From Natranaerovirga pectinivora (GTDB lineage Bacteria > Bacillota > Clostridia > Lachnospirales > DSM-24629), in NCBI RefSeq assembly GCF_004342165.1, contig NZ_SMAL01000008.1, positions 58,396 through 122,395 of the forward strand: a stretch of DNA of 64,000 nt. Direction: 5' to 3'. Position numbers and translations under genes: made by a program. A model generated the notes under the pieces. It did no database searches. It saw nothing but the letters and a program-made list of their open reading frames with translations, and had not been told where the DNA came from. This document shows, one piece after another, positions 9,067-17,381 of this stretch (its first letter is position 1; each line of letters starts with the position of its first letter).

Positions 9067-9903
9067 TTATCTTAATTCATCCATTGATAAGTGGTCCATA
9101 TCTGTAAAGATTTTGTTTTCTCCACACATACCCCAGATGAAAGAATAATTGCTTGTACCTACCCCTGAATGGATTGACCAACTTGGGCTTATTACTGCTT
9201 GTTCATTCGCCATAATGATATGTCTTGTTTCATTAGGTTGACCCATCATATGGAACACTCTTTGATCTTCTTTCATATCAAAATAGAAGTATACTTCCAT
9301 TCTTCTTTCATGGGTATGAGAAGGCATTGTATTCCATGCACTTTGTGGTTCTAAGATTGTCATACCCATTGTTAATTGACAACTCTCACATACAGCAGGA
9401 TGAACATATTGATAAATTGTTCTAACATTCATTGTTTCAGGATTTCCTAATTTAACAGGATTAGCTTTATCAAACTCAATTTTAACAGTTGGATACTCTT
9501 TATGAGCCGTTGCACTGTTAACATAGAATTTTGCAGGATTAGAAGAATCCACGGATTTAAAAACAACGTCTTTAATCCCTTTTCCAACATATATGCCATC
9601 TCTACTTTTAATCTCGTGTTCTTCTCCATCTAAAACAATAATACCAGGACCACCAACATTGATAGCACCTAATTCACGAGCAAATAAAAAGAAATCTGCT
9701 CCCATTTCTTTGCCTGCTTCTAATGCCAATTCTTTATTAACTGGCATTACACCACCAGCAATAATACGATCTTGATGAGAATAAGTGAATTTAATTTGAT
9801 CTTGAACAAAAACATCTTCAATTAAGAAATGTTCTCTTATTTCATCAGTAGTATAATATTTTGCATCATCTGGATGATTTGCATAACGAATATCTAATTC
9901 CAT
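9067..9903 (-). CDS. kduI: 5-dehydro-4-deoxy-D-glucuronate isomerase
   Basis: Cupin-fold ketol-isomerase acting on 4-deoxy-L-threo-5-hexosulose uronate, the product released by unsaturated galacturonyl hydrolases. At 278 residues the length is exactly typical. The family stretches RYANHPDDAKYYTTDEIREHFL, MPSHTHERRMEVYFYF (metal-binding His and Glu) and HSGVGTSNYSFIWGM are all present. It precedes kduD, as in many pectin degraders. A ribosome-binding site (GGAGG) precedes the ATG. The 127-base gap to uxaA contains a small hairpin. Confidence 0.97.
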   Translation of the reverse strand: MELDIRYANHPDDAKYYTTDEIREHFLIEDVFVQDQIKFTYSHQDRIIAGGVMPVNKELALEAGKEMGADFFLFARELGAINVGGPGIIVLDGEEHEIKSRDGIYVGKGIKDVVFKSVDSSNPAKFYVNSATAHKEYPTVKIEFDKANPVKLGNPETMNVRTIYQYVHPAVCESCQLTMGMTILEPQSAWNTMPSHTHERRMEVYFYFDMKEDQRVFHMMGQPNETRHIIMANEQAVISPSWSIHSGVGTSNYSFIWGMCGENKIFTDMDHLSMDELR

Positions 9904-10030
9904 TTTTTAATTTCCTCCTTTTAATTTACCTACATATTTGAATTTTAATGAGTAACCAAACCTAGTTAAAGGTCTACTGTGCTATGAATAGCATTATAGT
10001 GTCTCTAAACTGTCTGGAATAATGATTTTA

Positions 10031-11509
10031 TTATAAAATAACGCCTGATTTAAATATGGCAATTTCTCTAGCATTATTTTTTTCATTGTTTACATATTCC
10101 CCATTAACCACATCAACCATATAATCGATGAATTCAACTAATAATTCGTCCATTGGAACACCTTGCATTAATCTACCTGCATTAAAGTCTATCCATCTTT
10201 TCTTTTTATTAGCTAAATCTGAATTGGTTGATATTTTAACAGTTGGAATAAAACCACCAAATGGTGTTCCTCTACCTGTAGTAAATAATACGATCTGACA
10301 GCCTGCCATTCCTAATGCAGTTGTAGCAACCAAATCGTTACCAGGTGCTGTTAATAGGTTTAATCCTTTTTCTCTTAATGTTTCTCCATATTCTAGGACA
10401 TCTGTCACTTGAGAACCACCAGCTTTTTGAGTACAGCCAAGAGCCTTATCTTCTAAAGTGGTAATACCACCTTTTTTATTACCTGGCGATGGATTTTCAT
10501 ATATTGTTTGACCGTGATTTTTATAATACATTTTAAAATCATTAATCATTTTAACAATTTTATTAAATACTTCTTCGTCTTTAGCTCTTCTCATTAAAAT
10601 ATGTTCTGCACCAAACATTTCTGGAACCTCTGTTAAAACGGAAGTACCCCCATGAGCAATAACATAATCAGAGAATTCACCTAACATAGGGTTAGCAGTA
10701 ATACCGCTAAATCCATCAGATCCACCACATTCTAATCCAAAACTGATTTCAGATAATTTTCCTGGTACTCTTTTATCTGTTTTCATTAATGTGTGTAATT
10801 CTTTTAAGATTTTTACCCCTTCTTCTATTTCATCTTCAACATCTTGTGAAACTAAGAATCTAATTCTTTCTTCATCATAATCTCCAAGAGTTTGTTTAAA
10901 ATGGGCAATTTGATTATTTTCACACCCAAGACCTAGTACTAAAACACCACCAGCATTTGGATGTTTTGTAATATCTTGTAGTGCTAATTTAGTATTCTCA
11001 TGGTCATCTCCCATTTGAGAGCAACCAAAAGCGTGACCAAATATGTGGACCCCGTCTATATCAGAAATATCTACTTCATCCTTAAATTGGTCAATGATTA
11101 ATTTTCCAATTTGATTCACACAGCCAACTGTAGGTACAATCCATAATTCATTACGTATTCCAATGTCCCCATTTTTTCTTCTATAGATATTAACATCTCT
11201 ATCAGGAAGTTTTGTTACAAATTCGTCGATAAAACATCCATCATACATGTAATCATTAACATCATTTAAGTTTGTTTTAGTATTATGAACGTGGATCTGT
11301 GTTCCTTTTTTTACATCTTCTTGTGCAGATCCAATTGGAGAACCATATTTAATTACATTATCACCTTTTTTTATATCAACAGCTGCTATTTTATGGCCAG
11401 CCCCGATATCTTCAAGTATTTCAATGCCATTTATTACTTCGCCTTTTTTAACATCATCCAAAGCAATAACAACATTATCATTTGGATTAATTGTTAGTAG
11501 TTTATTCAT
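10031..11509 (-). CDS. uxaA: Altronate dehydratase, copy 1
   Basis: Dehydrates D-altronate to 2-keto-3-deoxygluconate in the galacturonate branch. An N-terminal SAF domain (about 1-95) contains the His pair in IHVHNTKTN. The large C-terminal domain carries FGCSQMGDDHENTK, GLGCENNQ, ECGGSDGFSGITANP, YENPSPGNKKGGITTLEDKA and LGCTQKAGG. Cys359 in the last motif is the residue usual in UxaA and the related galactarate dehydratase GarD. Length is 492 residues. A second copy of identical length lies directly upstream (11608-13086), so this is a tandem duplication. The gap between them holds a weak hairpin. Confidence 0.96.
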   Translation of the reverse strand: MNKLLTINPNDNVVIALDDVKKGEVINGIEILEDIGAGHKIAAVDIKKGDNVIKYGSPIGSAQEDVKKGTQIHVHNTKTNLNDVNDYMYDGCFIDEFVTKLPDRDVNIYRRKNGDIGIRNELWIVPTVGCVNQIGKLIIDQFKDEVDISDIDGVHIFGHAFGCSQMGDDHENTKLALQDITKHPNAGGVLVLGLGCENNQIAHFKQTLGDYDEERIRFLVSQDVEDEIEEGVKILKELHTLMKTDKRVPGKLSEISFGLECGGSDGFSGITANPMLGEFSDYVIAHGGTSVLTEVPEMFGAEHILMRRAKDEEVFNKIVKMINDFKMYYKNHGQTIYENPSPGNKKGGITTLEDKALGCTQKAGGSQVTDVLEYGETLREKGLNLLTAPGNDLVATTALGMAGCQIVLFTTGRGTPFGGFIPTVKISTNSDLANKKKRWIDFNAGRLMQGVPMDELLVEFIDYMVDVVNGEYVNNEKNNAREIAIFKSGVIL

Positions 11510-11607
11510 AAACTCACTCCTATCTATTAGGAAACTTTATTGTATTTCTATTTCTATCTCAATTTATATTTTTTATTGAGTGTTTATTAAGGGCTTTATA
11601 GATTCAA

Positions 11608-13086
11608 CTATAGGATGACACCTGTTTTAAAAATAGCAATTTCTTTAGCATCAATAATCTCATTATTAGCTTGCTTACCATTTACAATGTCTACTATTAA
11701 ATCTATAAATTCAACTAATAAATCATCCATTGTTGCTCCGCTTATTAAGCGTCCAGCATCAAAATCAATCCAATGTGGTTTGTTTTCTGCTAATCTAGAA
11801 TTAGACGCAACTTTTATAGTCGGTACAAAAACACCATATGGTGTACCTCTTCCTGTTGTAAATAAAGCCAACTGACAACCTGACATTCCAAGGGCTGTGG
11901 TTGAAACCAAATCATTCCCTGGTGCAGCTAATAAATTCAAACCCTTTTCCTTTATTACCTCACCATATTGAATAACATCAACTACTTTTGAGTGTCCACC
12001 TTTTTGTATTGTCCCTAAGGATTTATCTTCAAGGGTCGTAATGCCTCCTTTTTTATTCCCAGGAGAGGGATTTTCATAGATAGGTTGATCATGTCTTTTA
12101 TAATAATTTTTAAAATCATTAATCAAATCTACTATCTTATGAAATGTTTCCTTATCTTTTGCTCTTTTCATTAGAATATGTTCGGCACCAAACATTTCCG
12201 GAACTTCTGTTAGAACAGAGCTTCCTCCATGATAGGTAATGTAATCTGAAAATTTACCTAATAGAGGATTAGCTGTGATACCACTAAAAGCATCAGAACC
12301 ACCACATTTTAGGCCTATACTGATTTCTGATAATTTACCTGGTTCCCTTTTGTCATTTTTCATCTTACTATATAATTCTTTAAGAAGTTTGACTCCTTCT
12401 TCTATCTCATTCTTAACTTCTTGTGTCACTAAAAATCTAACTCTATCTTCATCATATTCTCCAAGAGTTTCTTTAAAGACGGACACTTGATTATTCTCAC
12501 AACCTAAACCAAGTACTAATACACCACCTGCATTAGGGTGTTTTGTAATATTTTGAAGGGCTTTTTTAGTATTTTCATGGTCATCACCCATTTGAGAGCA
12601 ACCAAATGGATGGACATATATATTGATCCCATCAATTTTAGACGTATCCACTTCTTTTTTTATTTCATCTATCATTTTTTGTCCAACTCTATTGACACAA
12701 GCTACTGTTGGAACAATCCATAATTCATTTCTAATGCCTACATTGCCATTTTTTCTTCTGTATATATAAACATCTTTATCAGGGATAGTTGTAGAAATGT
12801 CATCTACAACCATTCCCTCATAATTATATTCCAGTATATCACTTAAATTTGTCTTAGTGTTATGAGTATGAACAATACTGCCTTTTTTAATAGTTTGTGT
12901 AGCAGATCCAATTGGAGAACCATATTTTATAATATTACTACCCTCTTCAATATCCTTAATAGCAATCTTAAATCCTGGTCCTATTTCTTCTATTAGTTCT
13001 ATTCCATCTACTATTTCGCCTTTAGTAAAATTATCTAATGCAACAACCACATTGTCTTTCTCAGAAATTTTAATAATTCTGTTCAT
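11608..13086 (-). CDS. Altronate dehydratase paralogue, copy 2
   Basis: UxaA/GarD-family dehydratase, collinear with its neighbour over all 492 residues without visible indels. It shares the SAF-domain HTHNTKTN, GCSQMGDDHENTK, GLGCENNQ and CGGSDAFSG motifs. The clear differences lie at putative active-site positions: LGTIQKGG replaces LGCTQKAG (Thr359 for Cys359), and YVHPFGCSQ replaces FGHAFGCSQ. It may therefore act on another aldarate or aldonate, be a low-activity copy, or simply be a clostridial variant. It lies 28 bases after uxaB in the same operon. Family assignment is sure; the substrate is not. Confidence 0.85.
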   Translation of the reverse strand: MNRIIKISEKDNVVVALDNFTKGEIVDGIELIEEIGPGFKIAIKDIEEGSNIIKYGSPIGSATQTIKKGSIVHTHNTKTNLSDILEYNYEGMVVDDISTTIPDKDVYIYRRKNGNVGIRNELWIVPTVACVNRVGQKMIDEIKKEVDTSKIDGINIYVHPFGCSQMGDDHENTKKALQNITKHPNAGGVLVLGLGCENNQVSVFKETLGEYDEDRVRFLVTQEVKNEIEEGVKLLKELYSKMKNDKREPGKLSEISIGLKCGGSDAFSGITANPLLGKFSDYITYHGGSSVLTEVPEMFGAEHILMKRAKDKETFHKIVDLINDFKNYYKRHDQPIYENPSPGNKKGGITTLEDKSLGTIQKGGHSKVVDVIQYGEVIKEKGLNLLAAPGNDLVSTTALGMSGCQLALFTTGRGTPYGVFVPTIKVASNSRLAENKPHWIDFDAGRLISGATMDDLLVEFIDLIVDIVNGKQANNEIIDAKEIAIFKTGVIL

Positions 13087-13114
13087 ATCATCCCCCCTAT
13101 GAATTTAGGAAATA

Positions 13115-14566
13115 TTATAATACAGCTTTAACGGCTTCTTTCATACCATCTTTCATAATAGCATAAACGCTATCTACAACAAAATCATTCGCACCTTTGA
13201 TCCCAGAAAAATCTACTTCCCAGTGATCTTTTAATCCTAAGTATTTATCAACCATTCCTTGCACGCTTTCACGAGATCCATCATATGATGCCCATAACTC
13301 GTTGTACATATCTAAGAATTCTTGATTATCACTTACTGGAATTGTTTCTCCATCTCTTTCACCTTTAAAGAAAACTAACATACTTGCTAAAGAGAATAAT
13401 AATCTTTTTGGAAGTTCATTTTTTCTTTCAACATATTTCACCACTGAAGGTAAAATTCTAGTTTTGTATTTTGTTGTTGCATTTAATGCAATTGATAATA
13501 ACTCATGACGTACATATGGGTTTCTATATCTATCAATTACTTCATTTGCAAATTTATCTAATTCATCAGCTGGTAAATCAAGTGTTGGGATGATTTCATC
13601 AAAAATTGTATTTTTAACGAATTTTCCTAACACATCATGTTCAACTGTTTCTCTTACTGTATCGATACCGTATAAGAATGCAACAGGAACCATAGCAGTA
13701 TGTGAACCATTAAGTATACTAACTTTTCTTTGTTTGTATGGTGTTAGATCTTCAACAAAAATGACATCTAAACCAGCTTTATCCAATGGGAATTCTTGTT
13801 GTACTTTTGGATCTGAAGTTTCAATAACCCATAAGTGGAAAATCTCACCTTTTACGATTGAATGATCTTCATAACCAAGTTCCTCAGTTAATTCTTTGAT
13901 TTCATCTCTTGGGTAGCCTGGTACAATTCTGTCTACAAGTGTACTACAGAATGTATTGGCATTATTTAACCAGTTGATAAATCCTTCATCAAGGTTAGCT
14001 AATTTTGCTAAATCATTAAGTATTAATTTAAGTTCTTTACCATTTTTATCTATAAGTTCACAAGGAATAATGATTAATCCTTTATCTTCAGCACCTTTGA
14101 AATGTTTGTATCTTTCTACAAGTAATGCTAATAATTTCCCTGGAAATGATGCAGGACACTTGCTAAAATCTGTATCATTTTTATCTAAAATAATACCTGC
14201 TTCAGTCGTATTAGAAATAACAAAACGTAAGTCATCGCTTTTAGCATATTCTAAGTATTTATCGTACTCTGGATAAGGATTAATAAAGTCATCTATAACA
14301 TCCACAACTGTTTTACTTCTAACAACTTCTCCATCTTTCAGACCTTCTAATATAACTGTATATAAACCATCTTGTTCACCAAGCTCTTTTACTCTACCAA
14401 ATTCAATTGGTTGAACTACAGCGATATTTGAATTAATTAAACCTTTGTCATTGCCTTCTTGGATAATCCAATCACAAAAAGCTCTTAAAAAATTACCTTC
14501 ACCAAATTGTAAAATTTTAATTGGGCGATTTGTTTTACTTACTACATTTTTATTTAACTTTTGCAT
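13115..14566 (-). CDS. uxaB: Tagaturonate reductase
   Basis: NADH-dependent reductase of the mannitol/altronate dehydrogenase family that converts tagaturonate to altronate. The N-terminal Rossmann part shows ILQFGEGNFLRAFCDWIIQ near residue 20. The catalytic region contains KVSILNGSHTAMVPVAFLYG, with the Lys and His-Asn typical of the family, followed by RYRNPYVRHELLSIALN. Length of 483 matches UxaB. It is the first gene of the uxaB-uxaA-uxaA-kduI-kduD-uxaC-kdgK block, with promoter-like sequence upstream and a hairpin separating it from GH105. Confidence 0.96.
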   Translation of the reverse strand: MQKLNKNVVSKTNRPIKILQFGEGNFLRAFCDWIIQEGNDKGLINSNIAVVQPIEFGRVKELGEQDGLYTVILEGLKDGEVVRSKTVVDVIDDFINPYPEYDKYLEYAKSDDLRFVISNTTEAGIILDKNDTDFSKCPASFPGKLLALLVERYKHFKGAEDKGLIIIPCELIDKNGKELKLILNDLAKLANLDEGFINWLNNANTFCSTLVDRIVPGYPRDEIKELTEELGYEDHSIVKGEIFHLWVIETSDPKVQQEFPLDKAGLDVIFVEDLTPYKQRKVSILNGSHTAMVPVAFLYGIDTVRETVEHDVLGKFVKNTIFDEIIPTLDLPADELDKFANEVIDRYRNPYVRHELLSIALNATTKYKTRILPSVVKYVERKNELPKRLLFSLASMLVFFKGERDGETIPVSDNQEFLDMYNELWASYDGSRESVQGMVDKYLGLKDHWEVDFSGIKGANDFVVDSVYAIMKDGMKEAVKAVL

Positions 14567-14913
14567 TTGTCTAACACTCCTTTTATTTAATTTTAAAGTA
14601 TATATTTATATAGTCCTAAATCATTCTTTTTCTTTTATATGATACCCTTTGAATTCAAACATATACAAGGGGAACAAATTAGGCTAATACTAATTATGTA
14701 ACTATACTCATAGTCTACCATATTATGCTAAAAAATCAACTTAATTAAATTATTAACAAATACTGTATACATATATATTTTCCTTAATTCAAGTTGATTC
14801 TTTAGAACAATATGCTATCTAATATTCTTTGATATTCAAATATATTTCTTCTTACTATAAAGAGTATTACTACTAATATGTATTAGTAGTAATACTACAT
14901 TTATAAGTATATT
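14567..14913 (-). promoter_or_regulatory. Intergenic region: uxaB promoter zone and GH105 3' end
   Basis: No gene. On the minus strand two possible promoters precede uxaB: TTGATT with TAGACT, and TTGTAT with TATCAT about 18 bases apart. A small dyad ACTAT-GAGT-ATAGT lies between them. A long hairpin sits at the GH105 end. No copy of the eda-operon palindrome was seen here. Confidence 0.4.
14863..14896 (-). terminator. Hairpin after GH105 gene
   Basis: Sixteen-base arms (14863-14878 and 14881-14896) are perfect complements with only TG between them. The T-tail on the minus strand is poor (CTCTTTAT), so termination may be incomplete and could allow read-through into uxaB. Confidence 0.6.
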
Positions 14914-16002
14914 TTATTGATTTAATTTTATTACTTCTGCAATTGTCATAAAGAAAGGCGCAACACCTTTTGCTTCATCTACAACAACTCTTTCAGATAA
15001 ATAGTATTCAACGCTTCCATCTCTTTTTTCATTGTCAAGTCCTGCAACTTCACAAATGCCTCCAAGGTGGAATTTTCCATCTTCTTCATAGAAGTATTTA
15101 TTAATCGTACCTTCATATGCTTTTAAACCAAATTCAAGGTATTTTTGATCTAAATAACCAAGTCTAACCCCTTTTAAAATTGCATAAGCAATCATTAAAG
15201 TACCACTTGTTTCTAAATAATTACCTTCAAGATCTAGTTTATCAACAACTTGATACCACATACCCTCTTCAGTCTGATAAGATAACATACCATCAATTTG
15301 CTCTACTAATAATGCACTTAGTTCTTTAGTAATTTCTTGATTGTTGCAAATTTCCATTACATCAACAAGAGCCATTGCTACCCAACCAACTGCTCTAGAC
15401 CAAACATTTGGTGCTTTTCCTGTTTCTTTATCAGCCCATTGCATAGAATAAGTTTCATCATAAGCATGAATGTATAATTCTCTTTCACTATCCCAAAGAT
15501 ATTTTTTAACATTTCTAAATTGGTTAAGAATATCTTCGTAGTTATCACTATCAGTAAATTCTTTAATATATCTTGCATAATATGGTTGTCCCATATAAAG
15601 ACCATCTAACCAAATTTGATTAGGGTATCTCTTTTTATGCCAGAAACTTCCTGACTGTGTTCTTGGATGTGTTTCTAATTGAGCAAATAATGTATCCATT
15701 GCTTTTTTGAATTTTTCTTTATTTGTTTGAGCATATGCATCAAATAAAACTTTACCTGCATTTATATTATCAATATTGTAATCTTCTTGTTTATATTGAG
15801 CTAGTTTGCCATCTTCATCTATGCCTTTATCCAAATAGTTAAGAATAAACTCATTGTAAGCATTGTCTTTAGTTGCTTCATAAAGATACTCACTACCTGA
15901 TAATATAATGCCATCTTCATAGCACCACTTACCACCTTTATAAGGTTTAAAGTCATTAAGATACTGATGTGTGTATTTTATTACGGATTCTATATTACTC
16001 AT
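14914..16002 (-). CDS. GH105 unsaturated rhamnogalacturonyl/galacturonyl hydrolase
   Basis: Cytoplasmic hydrolase that removes the unsaturated uronic acid from the non-reducing end of pectin-lyase products, releasing the substrate of KduI. The 362-residue protein is an (alpha/alpha)6 barrel of the YteR/GH105 type. IWLDGLYMGQPYYARY near residue 130 has the catalytic Asp position, and NVWSRAVGWVAMALVDV near 205 is the second family signature. There is no signal peptide, consistent with action on imported di- or oligosaccharides. It lies about 30 bases after KDG kinase 2. GH88 is a less likely alternative. Confidence 0.9.
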   Translation of the reverse strand: MSNIESVIKYTHQYLNDFKPYKGGKWCYEDGIILSGSEYLYEATKDNAYNEFILNYLDKGIDEDGKLAQYKQEDYNIDNINAGKVLFDAYAQTNKEKFKKAMDTLFAQLETHPRTQSGSFWHKKRYPNQIWLDGLYMGQPYYARYIKEFTDSDNYEDILNQFRNVKKYLWDSERELYIHAYDETYSMQWADKETGKAPNVWSRAVGWVAMALVDVMEICNNQEITKELSALLVEQIDGMLSYQTEEGMWYQVVDKLDLEGNYLETSGTLMIAYAILKGVRLGYLDQKYLEFGLKAYEGTINKYFYEEDGKFHLGGICEVAGLDNEKRDGSVEYYLSERVVVDEAKGVAPFFMTIAEVIKLNQ

Positions 16003-16032
16003 AAGTAATGCAGTCCTTCCATCGTTTTTTAA

Positions 16033-17055
16033 TTATCTTTGTACACGACCTGAAGCGTCACCTTGAACTAAAACTTCAACTTCATCTTCCATTACTAAGT
16101 TGTAATCACCAGGAATAGTGTGTTTTAAAGCACTCGCTGCAACAGCATACTCAAGAGCATCTTTAAAGTTTGGTCTTGTTAATAAGCCATGGATCAATCC
16201 ACCAGAGAATGAATCTCCACCACCAACACGGTCTACTATTTTGATATTGTAGTGACGTGAATGATAGAATTCATTACCATCATAAATTAATGCACTCCAA
16301 CCATTTTCACTAGCTGAATGACTTTCACGTAAAGTAGTCGCTAAGAATTTAAAGTTGAATTTTTCTTGCATTTCTTTGAAAATATTTTTGTATCCTTCTA
16401 ATTCTAACTCACCTTGCTCAACATTTGTTTCACCTGGTTTGAATCCAAGACATTTTTCTGCATCTTCTTCATTACCAATACAAACATCAACATATTGCAT
16501 TAAGTTAGTCATTACTTTTTGAGCTTGCTCAGGTGTCCATAATTTTTTACGGAAGTTTAAGTCAACTGAAACAGTAACCCCATGTTTTTTAGCTGCTTTT
16601 AAAGCTTCTTCTAAAACTACTGCACTTTTTTCAGAAAGAGCTGGAGTAATACCAGTCCAGTGGAACCAATCTGCACCTTCAAAAATAGCATCAAAGTCAA
16701 AATCAGAAACATCAGCAAGAGCAATAGCAGAATCTGCTCTATCATATACTACTTTAGATGCTCTCATAGAAGCACCAGTTTCTAAGAAGTAAATACCAAC
16801 ACGGTCTCCACCACGAGCAATAAAATCAGTGTTAACACCGAATTGTCTTAAGCTATTTACAGCACATTGTCCAATTTCATGTTTTGGAAGTTTAGATACA
16901 AAGTATGCATCATGTCCATAATTTGCAAGAGAAACAGCTACATTTGCTTCTCCTCCGCCATATACTACATCAAAATTATTGCTTTGTGTAAATCTTGTGT
17001 TTCCTGGAGTAGATAATCTTAACATTATTTCTCCCATAGTTATAACTTTAGCCAT
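16033..17055 (-). CDS. kdgK: PfkB-family 2-keto-3-deoxygluconate kinase (copy 2)
   Basis: Second KDG-kinase-like protein, 340 residues, with GGGEANVAVSLANYG near residue 33 and RVGGGDSFSGGLIHG near residue 274. It starts a two-gene unit with GH105 after a promoter-like AT-rich region. AAAGGTGA precedes its ATG. It is homologous to the 336-residue kinase at 5720-6730 over the whole length. The duplication is in step with the layout: one kinase travels with GH105, the other with uxaC. Substrate inferred from context. Confidence 0.9.
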   Translation of the reverse strand: MAKVITMGEIMLRLSTPGNTRFTQSNNFDVVYGGGEANVAVSLANYGHDAYFVSKLPKHEIGQCAVNSLRQFGVNTDFIARGGDRVGIYFLETGASMRASKVVYDRADSAIALADVSDFDFDAIFEGADWFHWTGITPALSEKSAVVLEEALKAAKKHGVTVSVDLNFRKKLWTPEQAQKVMTNLMQYVDVCIGNEEDAEKCLGFKPGETNVEQGELELEGYKNIFKEMQEKFNFKFLATTLRESHSASENGWSALIYDGNEFYHSRHYNIKIVDRVGGGDSFSGGLIHGLLTRPNFKDALEYAVAASALKHTIPGDYNLVMEDEVEVLVQGDASGRVQR

Positions 17056-17176
17056 TTTAATATCACCTTTCTCTTTTATAATTTTTATAATATTATAATT
17101 ATATCACATATATAAATTTGCGATACATTTTTTATCTAAATTTAGTTTTTTTTGGAAAAAAATTTTTTTGCAATAG

Positions 17177-17226
17177 AAAAAGGTAAGTTGTCCCCTGCCC
17201 CTAAAAGCAGGGAAACTTCCCTTTTT
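17177..17226 (-). terminator. GC-rich terminator downstream of GH28 operon
   Basis: Stem AAGTT-CCCTGC / GCAGGG-AACTT with loop CCTAAAA, and a T run on the minus strand (CCTTTTT). It is the strongest stop between the transporter/GH28 operon and KDG kinase 2. Confidence 0.8.
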
Positions 17227-17304
17227 ATATTAATTTATTTAATTTACTGCTTTTCGTATATATAAATAGGCTTCGCATTTATAAACACAAAAAACATTTA
17301 ACTC

Positions 17305-17366
17305 AACTTAAGTATCTTACTTAAGTAAGATACACAAGTTTGGTTAAAAGCATAATTTCCAAACTT
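17305..17366 (-). repeat. Overlapping inverted repeats after GH28
   Basis: GTATCTTAC-TTAA-GTAAGATAC (17312-17333) is a perfect 22-bp palindrome, extended by AACTT/AAGTT (17305-17309, 17336-17340). AAGTTTGG (17336-17343) also pairs with CCAAACTT (17359-17366). The second hairpin shares an arm with the first, so the two are mutually exclusive. Confidence 0.6.
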
Positions 17367-17381
17367 TGCAAATCATACTTT

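Larger units (their letters stand above)
17056..17381 (-). promoter_or_regulatory. Intergenic region between GH28 and KDG kinase 2
   Basis: No gene. The GH28-proximal half holds inverted repeats and a GC-rich terminator. The kinase-proximal half is very AT-rich, with TATAAT near 17098 on the minus strand and a TATC...GATA dyad about 20 bases upstream of it. Confidence 0.45.

Noticed and set aside
9447..9629. Small antisense and shadow frames inside kduI and most other genes
   Set aside because: They lie in other frames of well-supported genes and lack start signals or family features.
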